In this document: piece after piece, positions 47,187 through 59,610 of the stretch | How the letters are laid out: every line of letters begins with the position of its first letter | Numbering within the stretch: the stretch's first letter is position 1 | DNA from: Musa acuminata AAA Group | Lineage: Eukaryota > Streptophyta > Magnoliopsida > Zingiberales > Musaceae | Assembly: GCF_036884655.1 (NCBI RefSeq) | Contig: NC_088340.1 | Location: 27,081,501-27,145,500 of the forward strand | Direction: 5' to 3' | Length of the DNA stretch: 64,000 nucleotides | Made by a program: the position numbers and the translations under genes | Notes under the pieces: model-generated | Told to the model about the DNA's origin: nothing | Database searches by the model: none | Seen by the model: only the letters and a program-made list of their open reading frames with translations

Positions 47187-47278
47187 TAAAGCCAATCACC
47201 TATGTGTCTGATCCCCATAAGACTCCTGTGACGCTCAAGACAATCTGAGACAACGGCTTTGTCAGTGGATCTGCAATG

Positions 47279-48291
47279 TTATCTTCGGATGGAACTCCTT
47301 CCACTACTACATCTCCTCGGGTTATGATCTCTCTTATAAGCTGGAACCTCCTCAGAACACTTCTGATGAGACCCGGGTTCCCTTATTTGAGTAATCACCC
47401 CATAGTTGTCGCAATATAAGGAAGTCGACTTGTCGCTATCTGTATCGACTCCCAAATCTGTGATGAACTTCTTCACCCAGACTCCCTCCTTTGCTACATC
47501 TAATGCAGCAATGTACTCCGCCTCTGTGGTCGAGTCAGTAGTAGTATCTTGTTTGGAACTCTTCCAGCACACTGCTCCTCCATTCAAGGTGTACACATAC
47601 CCTGAATTCGACTTGCTATCATCGACATCAGACTGAAAACTTGAGCCAGCGAAGCCTTCAACCTTAAGGCTATTACCTCCATATACTAGTAAAAGATCCT
47701 TAGTCCTTCTCAAGTACTTAAGGATACACTTTACTGCTTTCCAATGCTCCAAGCCTGGATCCGCCTGATACCTGCTCGTGACACTCAGAGCATGCGCTAT
47801 ATCAGACCTAGTACATAGCATGACATACATGATAGACCCTATTGCTGAGGCATAAGGTATCATATTCATGTTTGCCCTTTGTAATTTTCCATGCCAAACC
47901 TTTTGACAATGGTTTCTATGTACCTGGACTAGGACAAGCCAAGCATCCTCTTGGATCTATCTCTATAGATTCTAATCCCCAAGATATAGGATGCTTCCCC
48001 TAAGTCCGTTATGGAGAAGTGTCTAGATAACCAAGTCTTTACTATGGATAGCATTCCTACGTCATTCCCAATGATGAGGATGTCATCCACATATAACACC
48101 AAAAAGGTGATAGCGCTCCCACTTACCTTCCTGTACACACAAGGCTCATCTTCATTCTTAACGAAGTCATAAGATCTGATTGACTCATCAAATCTTATGT
48201 TCCAACTTCGGGAAGCTTACTTTAGTCCATAAATGGATCTAAGCAACCTACACACCTTATCTGGGCAGTTCTTGGACACGAATCCCTCAAG
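47279..48291 (-). pseudogene. copia-X pol, C-terminal RT and RNase H
   Basis: On the minus strand the RT catalytic box LVLYVDDILI lies near 48100, followed by GEASYILGIRI. RNase H has the [10 protein letters not shown] motif near 47500 and SLYCDNYG. Stops at about 48288, 47929 and just before 47869 break it. The last codons, at 47279-47360, are out of the expected frame. Readable blocks are 47929-48138 and 47279-47869. Confidence 0.88.
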
Positions 48292-49950
48292 TTACATCAT
48301 ATACACCTCCTCCACGAGGTTCCCATTGAGGAATGCGGTTTTCACATCCATCTGCCAGATCTCATAATCATAGTGTGCTGCAATAGCCAATAGAATTCTG
48401 ATGGATATTAGCATTGCTACGGGTGAGAAGGTTTCGTCGTAGTCAACACCTTGTCTTTGACGATACCCTTTAGCCACTAGCCTTGCTTTATAGGTCTCTA
48501 CCTTTCCATCTACTCCGATCTTTTTCTTAAAGATCCATTTGCAACCGATGGGTACAATACCTTCGGGCGCATCAACTAGGTTCCAAACCTTATTGGAGTA
48601 CATAGAATCCATCTCAGAATTCATGGCTTCTTGCCACTTCCCGGAGTCTATACTCATAATAGCCTCCTCGTAGGTCTGAGGATCAATATCCTCAGCATCC
48701 TCTCCTCTAATATGTCCCACATATCTCTCAGGAGGATGAGATACTCTATCAGACCTACGTAAAGTTGAAACTTGTGTATTAGGTACCTGAACAGACTCGG
48801 GCTGTAGAGTGGTGCTTGAGCTTGGTTCTCTAACATCGCTCAACTCTATCATTCTCCCACTGTCTCCACCAAGAATGTGTACCTTCTCAAGGAACACTGC
48901 TCTCTTAGCTACAAAGACCTTTTTGTCCTTGGGATGATAGAAGTAATACCCACAAGTTTCCTTAGGGTATCCCACAAATATGCATCGCTCTGTCCTTGAT
49001 TCTAACTTATCGGGGTTGTGTCTTTTAACGTGGGCAGGGCAGCCCCAAATCTTAACAACCTTAAGATCAGGCTTCTTCCCTTTCCATATCTCATATGGTG
49101 TAGACACTACCGACTTAGTTGGAACTCTGTTCAGAAGGTAAGCTGCGGTTTCTAAGGCATATCCCCAGAATGAGATGGGTAGGTCAGCGAAAGTCATCAT
49201 GGACCGTACCATATCTAATAACGTACGATTTTTCCTTTCAGAGACACCATTGAGCTGAGGTGTGTAAGGAGGTGTCCATTGGGATAATATCCCATGGTCC
49301 TTGAGGAACTGAGTAAACTCTATACTTAAGTACTCACCTCCTCGTTCTGATCGAAGAGTTTTGATACTCTTTCCAGTTTGGTTCTCCACCTCATTCTTAT
49401 ACTCTCTGAATTTCTCAAAGGCCTCGGACTTGTACTTCATTAAGTACACATATCCATACCTTGAGAAATCATCAGTAAATGTAATGAAGTAGGAGTAACC
49501 TCCAATGGCATGAGTTGACATGGGTCCACATACATCACTATGTATGAGTTCCAACAACTCAGTGGCTCTCTCTCCAGTTCCACTAAATGGAGAGTTGGTC
49601 AATTTTCCATGAATGCAAGGCTCACAAGTTGCATAAGACATATAGTCGAATGGATCTAGATATCCATCATTTAGCAACTTTTGAATCATTCTTTCATGGA
49701 TGTGACCTAGCCTACAATGCCACAGGTATGCATTGTTCAACTCATCTCGTTTCCTTTTAGACACATTTACATTCATGATATGTGGAGTAGTGTCTAACAT
49801 AAATAAACCATTATGCAATGTTCCTTTCGTGATGATCTTATCATCTAATAATATTGAACAACCATTGTTCTCAAAAATAAATTTATATCCACTAACTGTT
49901 AAACATGAAATTGAGATAATGTTTTTGATAATAGAAGGAACAAATAACAT
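48292..49950 (-). pseudogene. copia-X pol, protease end to RT (552-codon block)
   Basis: In order: WHCRLGHIHERMIQKL of the GAG-pre-integrase domain (near 49710), the integrase core with ELIHSDVCGPM, RSERGGEY and NGVSERKNRTLL, the integrase C-terminal part (IWGCPAHVK), then the start of RT with WNLVDAPEG, GCKWIFKKKIG and IWQMDVKTAFLNGN. In the middle motif the second acidic residue's usual DRGGEY is ERGGEY. The block is separated from gag by a one-base deletion near 49955 and a stop at 50085-50087. This is the longest open frame in the window and probably the most useful for a lineage assignment. Confidence 0.93.
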
Positions 49951-50084
49951 GCATCTAATGCATTAAAATCTCCACTAGGCAGATGTAAGGCGACCTCGCC
50001 AACAGCTACTACAGCAACTTTTGCTCCATTACCCATCTTGAGGTCCATCTCGCCTCTCTCAAGTCTCCTAGGCCTTGCCAGAAC

Positions 50085-50999
50085 CTACAACGAATTGCAT
50101 ATATGATAAGCACTACCGGTATCCAATACCCATGAGTTATCATAAGATTCTGACAAATGAAGACTGATCATGAATGTACCTGAAGCTTCATCAAGCTTTT
50201 GTTTCGCCCTTTCTGCAAGGTACTCTTTGCAGTTTCTCTTCCAGTGCCCATCTTTACCACAGTGGAAGCACTGGCCTTTGTCCTTTGTTGGGTCTTTCTT
50301 AGCAACCTTTGCTTTACCTTGTTTGCCCTTGCCCTTTCCCTTCTTAAGGGACCTTTCTGCTTTCCTTTTCTTTCTGGTCTCACCAGTGCAGAGAACTGGC
50401 TTCTCTTTCTTAATAGTACTCTCTGCCTCCCTCAACATATTGAGGAGCTCTGGGAGAGTCACCTCAAGCTTGTTCATATTAAAATTCATTATGAACTGTG
50501 AAAAGGAATCTGGTAGGGACTGAAGCACAATGTCCACACACAAGTTATCCTCTAAGACCATTCCTAGACCTGTGAGTTTCTCTATCCACTCAATCATCTT
50601 TAGGACATGGTTCTGAACCGGTGTCCCCTCAGTCATCCTAGCACGGAAAAGGCTCTTGGATATCTCATATCGTTGAGTCCTTCCCTGTTCCTCAAACAAT
50701 TTACGGACATGTAGGAGAATGGATCTGGCATCCATCTTTTCATGTTGTCTCTGTAACTCTGGAGTCATAGAGCCCAACATATAGCACTGAGCAAGAGTGG
50801 AGTCATCAATGTACTTCACGTAGCGAGCGATCTTATCCTCGCTTGCCCCTTCTTCGGGCGTAGGCATCACTGTATCAAGGACGTACACGATTTTCTCCGC
50901 TGTGAGAACAATTCTCAAGTTACGGAGCCAATCCGTATAATTTGGACCAGTGAGGCGGTTGACATCAAGTATGCCATGTAAGGGATTTGAAAGCGACAT
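50085..50999 (-). pseudogene. copia-X gag and protease start
   Basis: ATG at 50999 ([16 protein letters not shown]). About the first 190 residues form the gag domain (UBN2 type). A lysine-rich stretch ([13 protein letters not shown]) leads to the zinc knuckle [14 protein letters not shown]. The protease begins with [15 protein letters not shown], with the catalytic aspartate in DTGS, and is cut by a TAG at 50085-50087 that replaces a glutamine codon. 304 residues remain open. Gag alone could still be made. Confidence 0.92.
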
Positions 51000-51194
51000 T
51001 TTCTGAAAATAAAGATGTAGCAGAAATGAATAACATGCAGATTTTGCAAGAAATAAACTATCAAGATATGGACTTCTATCTTAATATGCTCCCACTATTT
51101 TACTATCGAGTCACGCGACACCCTCAGCACGTGAAACGGAAGTCTCCGACAGACTTCTAGTGGGGATCAGGATCCAATCAGCGTCTTAGTGTAA

Positions 51195-51488
51195 CCTCGA
51201 GGGACTCGACCAATCACACTAAGCCTGAAAGGTAGGCAACTCTTGCCGATCACAACTCCTTGTGATTCCCGTCCTGTTCGGCCTCCGAATCACCATGGCC
51301 TCGAGGGACTCGACCAACCATGATGCTCGGTTAAGTCAACACCTTCGTTACAAGATGAGTCTGATTTGATGATATACCCTCGAGGGACTCGACCAAGCAT
51401 ACCATGCCCTCAGGTCACCGGTGACATCTCTATGTCGTAAGCAAGATAGCGAATCGTGATATAGGTGAGTCTCGAGGGACTCGACCAA
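51195..51488 (-). repeat. Four copies of CTCGAGGGACTCGACCAA in copia-X leader
   Basis: Copies at 51196-51213, 51300-51317, 51379-51396 and 51471-51488, all identical and in the same direction, at intervals of about 80-105 bases. The bases between them differ. Confidence 0.93.
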
Positions 51489-52254
51489 CTCAACCTACAC
51501 CGGGAATCGGTTCCTACTCATAACGATGGAAGGCCACGTGGGTCAATCTAATTGCCTCACGTTTACCGACTTAATATTATCGAGAGATGTTTCTATGATT
51601 TGGTCTCCTAATATGACATGTCATACATATACATATTTAATATATATCTACATCGCATGCAAATATATATACATATCTAGTATGTGTATAAGCAATCACA
51701 TCAGATGATCATGGACCACAACCTAATATGATTAGGCCCGAGCCAGTAGGCCTAATCACTCACAGCAACGGTGCATCTCCATGCCCTGTGATCGTCCATC
51801 TCGTCCTCGTCGGTTCCGTCGACATCTTGATGCATCTCCATGCATCACTATCGTCCGTCTCGTGGGTCCCGCTATCGCATCCACGCTCCCGCTGCGCCTC
51901 CTCATGTGATTACAACTTAATCATAGGCACGCAGGCCCGACAATAAACGAGAAATATAATGGAGGTTCACAGACCTCAATAATAATAATCACAAGTACAC
52001 ACATCACACGGTCCATGATCATCCGTCCATACATCATACATCACATGTATAAATAATCATCATCATGTAGGACTACTAGATAATAATAAAAATAATAATC
52101 AACTAAACCTTTTAATTAATTAATATTTTTCTGAAATCAGGGACATGTAGGGAATTTCTCAATTCCTAAGGGTATTTTCGTAATTTGGATAAAAGATAGA
52201 AACTGGAATTTCTCAAATTCCGAGGGGCAAAACTATCTTTTGCCCAGAAAACCC

Positions 52255-52680
52255 TAATACCCTTTCCCCTTTTCGCTGCTGCTGCCGCCGCCACCCTGCC
52301 GGCGGCGGCCTGTGCGGCGGGGCGAGGGCACTGCCCTCGCTTGCAGGCGGCACGCTTGCTGGCGGCGCTGCCGCTGCAGGTGGGCTCCCCTTTCGGGCGC
52401 CGCTGCCTCCGCAGGCGGTGTTGTCCCGCCGGGCGGCCGCCCCTGTGGGAGGGTTTTCGCCCGCGGGAGCTGCGGCGCCTCTGCCCGTGGGCTGCCAGCC
52501 CCGCCAGCAGCAAGCCTGCTGCAAGCAGACCGCCGGCCGGCTGCTGCAGGCACAGCGCTTGCGCATGCGCCGGCCGGCTGCTGCAGGCACAGCGCTTGCG
52601 CATGCGCCGGCGCTGTGCTGCCTGCCTTCGGCTGCGCTGTACGCACGCAGATCGAGGGCGGCAACTGTTGCTGCCCTTTC
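52255..52680 (-). other. GC- and CpG-rich block in copia-X leader
   Basis: Dense GCC/GGC repeats in an otherwise AT-rich element. A tandem duplication of about 38 bp (CCGGCTGCTGCAGGCACAGC and on) lies at about 52530-52610. Overlapping open frames of 126-209 codons exist on both strands, as expected from composition; none looks like a known protein. It may be a captured host exon or leader. Confidence 0.6.
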
Positions 52681-52764
52681 TCGTTTTTGCGTCAACGATT
52701 TTGACGTCAATATTCTTCCTAAACACAACACACGCAGTTCCAAACCAATCATTCGCACGAACAA

Positions 52765-52780
52765 CCTGGCTCTGATACCA
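52765..52780 (-). other. copia-X primer binding site
   Basis: The minus strand reads TGGTATCAGAGCCAGG, complementary to initiator Met tRNA. Confidence 0.93.
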
Positions 52781-52781
52781 C

Positions 52782-54279
52782 TGTTGGGAAATCATTAGGG
52801 GGCGACATCATATGCGCAGCGGAAGAACAAGAAAACAAAAATCCCCGATTCCCAAAAAGATATTCGTCGTCGCGCGAAGATTGGTGCGCAAAAAATCCGC
52901 AAAACACAAAACTGCGTATAGAGATTGTGTTACCTAGGGAGATCGTATATCCCTGTTTCCTTGCAGATCCTTAGGAGAGGGTGAAGGAGGTCAAGCGTCC
53001 TCCTCTCTAGCGGTGATCCACACAGCAGGGTTGCGACGACGCTCTTCAAAACTCCAAGCCTACTCTGAGGTGGAGAGGGAGAGGAGAATAGGAAAGGCAA
53101 GCAAAGACTCTAGCCTATGAGGCTGTGAATCCCTCCTATTTATAGAGATCCCGTGTCAAACCCTAATGGGTCCTTCCCTAGTGGGTATTGGATCTGCATC
53201 CAATAAGACAAGGGCTCCGTCGGATATCTCATATCCGAACCTCTACTCATCGCAATGCCTACCATATGTGTGTGACCCTCTAGGCCCAATATCGAGCTGG
53301 CCGTGAGTCATACCTGTCAGAACTCCTTCTAACTCAGTAAATTATTATCTCTGTAATAATTCACTCGACTCATCGACTACGGACGTACTAGGCCACTACG
53401 CCGTAGTCCCCAGACGATACAGGGGAATCCAATCCATTGGACCTGTCTATCCTCAGTTACCATGTACCTATAGTCCCTCATCCATCTAATATCCCAGAGA
53501 CCGTATATCGAGCATGGTGTTGTCAGACCCATATGGTTTCTACTCGAGTCTCGCTCTAATCAGATTCTCCCGGAGAACTCTTTCTCTCTCAACCCGAATG
53601 ACCCTGGCCAGGGATTTGTCTGAGCAAGAACACATAGGATATTCCTCTCATGACGCCGAGAGTGGATGATCCTCTGTCGACACTCAATAGCCCTCGTAAG
53701 GTCGACTACCACTCCCAATGACCAGCTATACTAGATCTGGGAACAGCCAAACCTATAAGTCTGGTATCAAAGAGTGGAGCACTCATACAGGACATCCTTG
53801 GTGTCTCAAGTCTAAGGACCAGATACACCACTAGGACTACGGAATCGCTGTCTGACAATAAGGCATCATCAACCATCCAGCATTCCGTAAGCGGATCAAT
53901 CAGTGAACTCATTCTCCAATGAGCACCTGTACTGTATCCCTAGTGTCCCTACACGAGCAGCTATGAGACCAGTTGCATCCATCATATGGACGGGTATACA
54001 GCACACCAGTCTATCCGGTTATCACGATGTCCTTCTCGAGTAACTTATGACCGGGATTATTTAGGATATGTGTTTAAAGGTGAATCGATCTCATTATCGT
54101 GATCTCATCACGATCCGATTCCCATTGCACAAATCCAAGGACATCACAATATATATATATGCATTTATGCAATAGTTATAAAGTGATATACGCCAAAATA
54201 TAATAAGCAAAAAGATTCTGTATCAAGTCACACGTGCCATCACTCACGTGATTGGCTTGTTGGGCACCTATGACTAGCA
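52782..54279 (-). mobile_element. copia-X 5' LTR
   Basis: Same sequence as 45676-47171. TATA box, reversed, at 53137-53144. Flanked on the right by the CAAAA target duplication. Confidence 0.94.
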
Positions 54280-55391
54280 CAAAAAGGATATGACACTGAG
54301 AATACAAAAAGACCAGTTGAAAGAAAACTCAAGTGATGAGGATCTTGATGAAGACTTGGCACTCTTAACAAGGAAATTCAAAAAATTCATTAAAAGGAAC
54401 AAATTTAAAAATGATACTAAAAATAAATTTGAACCTAAGAAAGAACAAGTGATTTGTTATGAATGCAAGAAGCCGAGACACTTCAAGAGTGAATGTCCCC
54501 AAGCAAAGAGGAGGCAACCAAAGAAGAAGGCTCTCAAAGCTATATGGGATGACTCAAGTGCTTCCGAAGAAGAGGAGCCAACCAATACCGAGCAAGTTGC
54601 TCACTATACACTAATGGCTATTAGAGATGAGGTAACAAGTTCATTTGATGCAAATTTATCATTTGATGAACTTTTAAATGATTTTTATGATTTATTTGAT
54701 GAATGTAAGTCAATTGTTAAAAAAGGAGCATGATTCTCTTGTTAGTGATTATGATAGATTAAAAGTTGAGCACAATGATAGTTTAGCTTCATGTACGAAA
54801 TGTGATGAACTAGAATTACTTCAAAAGGAAAACTTGCTACTTAAGAAAACCTTAGAAAAGTTTGAGGTTGGTAGCAAATCCTTGAACATGATCCTTGCCA
54901 ATAAGGGTCATGTTAATAGAAAAGGTAGAATCGGATTTGTGAGTAGCTCTCACCAAAATCCAACCACCTTTGTTAAAGGCCCTACTTTGCATGTTTTACC
55001 CAGAAAGCAATGTAACTTTTGTTGTAAATTTGGGCATATAGCTTATCATTGTCCATTTAAAAAATGTAGTCCACACAAATTGATTTGGGTTCCTAAAATA
55101 ATCTCTAATGACTCAATACAATATGATAAGCTATATAGATCGATTTTTGAGGCAACCAAGGTCAAATGGGTACTTAAAAATCATCCTTTTTTGTACAAAT
55201 ATTTACCATCACAAGCTAGGAGCAAGAGATGGTACCTTGATAGTGGATGCTCAAGGCATATGACCGAAGATCCATCTCAATTCTCTATGCTCACTAGCAT
55301 AGACGAAGGATATGTCACCTTCGGAGACAACAACAAGAGTAAAATCATTGGCAAAGGAACCATAGGTAATAAATCCACCTTTTTCTATTAA
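54280..55391 (+). pseudogene. Sire-e gag 3' part and protease start
   Basis: Continues the gag broken at 45675. Zinc knuckle CYECKKPRHFKSEC near 54460, acidic ASEEEEP, a frameshift near 54715, a second cluster CNFCCKFGHIAYHC near 55013, then the protease WYLDSGCSRHMTEDP near 55231, followed by GYVTFGDNNKSKIIGKGT. A frame break falls at about 55389. Confidence 0.88.
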
Positions 55392-58234
55392 AGATGTGTT
55401 GTTAGTTGATGGCTTAAAGCATAACCTTTTGAGCATTAGTTAATTGTGTGATAAAAGATACATCATTAAATTTGAATCTAATGCTTGCATTATTAAAAAA
55501 CCATACAAAAACACATCTATAATTGCACTAAAATAAATAATGTATACACTATTGACATTAATGATCTTTACAATGAAATGTATTTTTCGGTTTTGAATGA
55601 CAATGCTTGGCTTTGGCATAGGAGCTTAGGTCATGCTAACATGAAACTAATCACTTAAATTTCATTCAAAGAACTTGTAAGAGGAATTTCTTATATTAAG
55701 TTTGTCAAAGATAATGTGTGTGATGCATGTCAACTAGGAAAATAAATAAAATGTAGCTTCAAACCTAAGAACCAAATAAGCACTTCTAGACCTTTGCAAT
55801 TGGTCCATATGGACTTGTTCGGACCAATTGCTATATCAAGCCTAGGAGGTAGCAAATACACATTTGTTATCGTGGATGATTATAATAGATACACATAGAC
55901 TTATTTTTTGGCATATAAAAGTGAATGCTTTAGGTATTTCTCTAAGTTTTATAAACTTATTCAAAATGAAAAGAGTTTTATGATTTCGTCAATTCGAAGT
56001 GATCACGGTGATGAATTTCAAAATCATGATTTCCAAGAATTTTGTGAATCTAATGGATACAACCATAACTTCTCTACTCCAAGAAATTCTCAATAAAATA
56101 GAGTAGTAGAAAGAAAGAATAGAAACTTAGTAAGAACCATATTGAATGAACATAGCCTACCTAAATATTTTTAGGTCGAAGCCGTAAATACGATATGCTA
56201 TGTTATGAATAGAGTTCTAGTAAGACCCTTACTCACCAAAACTCCTTATGAGTTGTGGAACAACAAAAACCTCAATGTTTCATATTTTAAAGTTTTTGGG
56301 TGTAAGTGTTTTATCTTGAATGAAAAAGATGCCTTAGGAAAATTTGATGCTAAATCTGATGAAGGAATTTTTCTTAGCTATTCTTCTATTTCTAAAGCAT
56401 TTCATATCTTTAATAAAAGAACTTTGATTATAGAAGAATTTATTCATGTTGGTTTTAATAAAGTTTCCGAAGTTAAGAAAAATGATTTTGATGATGATGT
56501 TAATTTTGATGCTTTAAATTTAAATGAAACATTTTCTCTATCTAGCAACTTGGATGTATTTACTTCCAAAATATCCTTACCCAAGGATTGGAAGTATGTA
56601 AATGCTCATCCTAAGGAGCTAATCATAGGAGACACATCTAAAGGGGTTCAAACTCGTTCCTCTCTTAAGAATTTTTGTGCACACGCTGCTTTTCTCTCCC
56701 AAGTTGAACCTAAATATATTGATGCGGCCTTGAAAGATGATTAATGGGTCATCGCAATGTAAGATGAGTTAAATCAATTTGAGAGAAATGAGGTGTGGAA
56801 GTTTGTTCCTAGGCCAAATGACCATTTAGTTATTGGTACTAAATGGGTCTTTAGAAACAAGCAAGATGAATTTGGTATCGTGGTTAGAAACAAGGTTAGA
56901 TTAGTGGCCAAAGGTTTCAACTAAGAAGAAGGGATCGAAGATATAAGGATGCTCCTGTGGCACGATTAGAAGTCATAAGGATGCTCCTTGCCTATGCTAG
57001 TAGTAATAATTTTAAGTTATTTTAAATGGATGTTAAAAGTGCTTTTCTTAATGACTTTATTTCCAAAGAAGTTTATGTTGAACAACTTCCCAGGTTTGAG
57101 AATGATAATCTCCCTAATCATGTGTTTAAATTGACTAAAGCTCTCTATGGATTAAAACAAGCCCCAAGGGCTTGGTATGAGAGACTTCGCTCATTTCTTA
57201 TCGAAAATAATTTCTCTATAGGCAAGGTCGATACTACATTGTTTATCAAAAATTTTAAAAATAATTTTCTTATTATTTAAATTTATGTTGATGATATTAT
57301 TTTCGATTCCACGAATGAATCTTTATGCGAGTTATTTGCCAAAGGTATGAGTCTAGAGTTTGAAATGAGCCTAATGGGGGAACTAACCTTCTTTTTAGGC
57401 TTACAAATTAAACAACTTAGCAATGATATTTTTCTTAGTCAAACAAAATATACTTTAGATTTGCTAAAAAGGTATAATATGGATATCTCAAAGGCTATCA
57501 ATACTCCTATGAGCACCTCCACTAAGTTAGACATTGATGAAAGTGGAGAAAACTTTGATCAAAAAGCTTATATGGGTATGATAGGAAGTTTACTATACCT
57601 CATTGCAACTAGACCGGATATCATATTTAGTGTAGAACTTTATGCTAGGTTTCAATCTAATCCTAAGATATCTCATCTTAAAGCAGTTAAGAGAATATAT
57701 AGATATCTTAAAGGAATCATAAATCTAGGATTATGATATACAAAATCCGAAAACTTTGAGCTAATTGCTTATGCTGATGCGGATTTTGCTGGATGTAGAT
57801 TAGATAGAAAAAACACATCTGGAACATGTCAATTTTTAGGACACGCACTTGTTTCTTGGTCTTCCAAAAAATAAAATTTGGTTGCACCATCTACAACCGA
57901 AGCCGAGTACATTATAGATAGTACATATTGTACACAAGTTGTATGGATGAAAAACACTTTAAAGGATTATAAGATTCATCTTAAAAATATTCCCATAAAA
58001 TGTGATAATACAAGTGTAATATATTTTACAAAAAATCTTATTCAACACTCTAGAACTAAACATATTGATATTAAGCATCACTTTATACAAGATCATGTTA
58101 ATAATCATGATGTAATTTTAAAATTTATTGATACAAAACATCAATTAGTCGATATTTTTATAAATCCCTTAAGTGAAGAACAATTTAGTTTTATTAGAAG
58201 AGAATTAGGAATGTTAATTTGTTTGAATGCATGA
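55392..58234 (+). pseudogene. Sire-e pol (integrase, RT, RNase H), decayed
   Basis: GAG-pre-integrase AWLWHRSLGHAN near 55605. Integrase with [11 protein letters not shown] (55797), SDHGDEF (55999) and VVERKNR (56104). RT from about 56750, [12 protein letters not shown] at 56838, [14 protein letters not shown] near 57141, and the catalytic YVDD near 57285. RNase [15 protein letters not shown] near 57773 and STTEAEY near 57890. The end is at TGA 58232-58234. At least ten stops and several small insertions or deletions, including a short duplicated AIRMLL-type stretch near 56940-56990. Longer decayed than Sire-c. Confidence 0.9.
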
Positions 58235-59596
58235 ATTTTATTTTCGGACATTCTTGATTCTTTGGATCACTCACTTAAATCCGTGCTGATAATTTTATGA
58301 TGTGAATTTTACATGATGATAAGGTTGTATGCTTCAATAAAATGTTTACTTTGATGTTGGAATTTTGTGCTTTGATGCTGAAAGTTTCTATGATGTTGTG
58401 ATCTTTTTAAATGATAAGCATGTTATCATACAATGATGCAATATCATGTTTACTTTGATGATTATGATCTCTATTGAATATTGAGAAGTTTTAATCATAT
58501 ATGATGCAGTATCAGATTCTTAACTTTTGAGTGCTACAAGCACTAATGATATTATCTCATACAAGTAGTGATGATAGGCTATGACGAAACATTCTATAAA
58601 TGCATGAAGTGTTTATACATATCTTGATGTTTAATTCATGGAAATCATTGACAAATGCATCTCTCACGGATTTCACTCTTATGAATTTTTAATGAGAAAT
58701 GGATTTGATGTAATGCTCTTCTCACTATGAAGTTTTATTCGTGAATTTTTCCTTCATGTGATACTCCTCTCCCATGAAAATTGAAGGAATTCCAATGGAT
58801 ATATTAATACTTGAAAGATGAATTCTTGTGTGTGATAATGAAAGCATTTGTGTGATAATTTTCATAGAGATTTGATTTCATATTGATATCTCGATCCTTT
58901 TCATGAATCCCTTCTCTTTGTCAAAATGAAAGCATATTTTAATGAAAACTTCTTTATCATTTTTGACTTGATTCAAATCATTTCACAAATTTAGTTCTTA
59001 ATGGATTCCCTCATTACCTTTCCTCTTCTTCATGCAAAATGTGATGACAAAGTGGAAGAAGTTGTTGGAATCAATCATTTTAATGTTAATAACATTTAAT
59101 GATGAGAACTTTTAAGTATGAAACTTGCTTGATTTTTTTTACCACACTTGCATTGTTGAATTATTCTCCTTTTTGTTGATGACAAAGGGGGAGAAATAAT
59201 ACCAAAATGTAGTAAATTGATGACAAATGTATGCAATGTATTTCATCATATATACTTGAAATGTTTGCTTGATAAATTTCTTTCATTATGATAAGATATC
59301 AAGAGCTTAACTTGCTATTTTGAATTGCTATCTTTGTCATCTTTTATATTTAAAATATCATACTTGAAAATGGATGTCATGCCTTGACATCATTTTGAAA
59401 AATACTTGGCATCGTATTTTGGAATGTTAGATTATGATAGGAATCATGATGTGCATGTTGATAAGTTTAAATAAACTTATCTTATTAGTTTTTTCTTTAA
59501 TTCAAAGGCCTTGAATTGAAGAATGTCTTTTCTCAAGTATGACATATAGATAGGGGGAGTTAAGATTAACTCCGTCATCAATTGATTGTCATCATC
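58235..59596 (+). mobile_element. Sire-e 3' noncoding region
   Basis: AT-rich and noncoding. A second polypurine-like motif at 59184-59195 (AAAGGGGGAGAA) follows TTGTTGATGAC. Confidence 0.8.
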
Positions 59597-59610
59597 AAAA
59601 AGGGAGAGAT
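59597..59610 (+). other. Sire-e polypurine tract
   Basis: AAAAAGGGAGAGAT ends at the 3' LTR. Confidence 0.87.

Larger units (their letters stand above)
51000..52764 (-). mobile_element. copia-X 5' leader region
   Basis: About 1.76 kb between primer binding site and gag, unusually long. It contains four copies of an 18-base motif (51195-51488), AT-rich DNA, and a very GC-rich block (52255-52680). Confidence 0.8.
45676..54279 (-). mobile_element. Complete copia-X element, antisense (8,604 bp)
   Basis: LTRs of 1,496 and 1,498 bp, nearly identical by eye. Target duplication CAAAA (45671-45675 and 54280-54284), primer binding site on the minus strand at 52765-52780, gag and pol in copia order, polypurine tract at 47172-47186. 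It inserted into the gag of Sire-e. The coding part carries stops and frame changes although the LTRs are little diverged. Confidence 0.96.

Noticed and set aside
51195..51488. CRISPR-like regular repeats
   Set aside because: Only four copies, unequal spacing of 80-105 bases, inside the leader of a plant retrotransposon.
52166..52798. Open frames of 126-209 codons on both strands in the GC-rich block
   Set aside because: Stop codons are rare in such composition in all frames. The frames overlap on both strands and show no family motif or codon pattern of a real gene.
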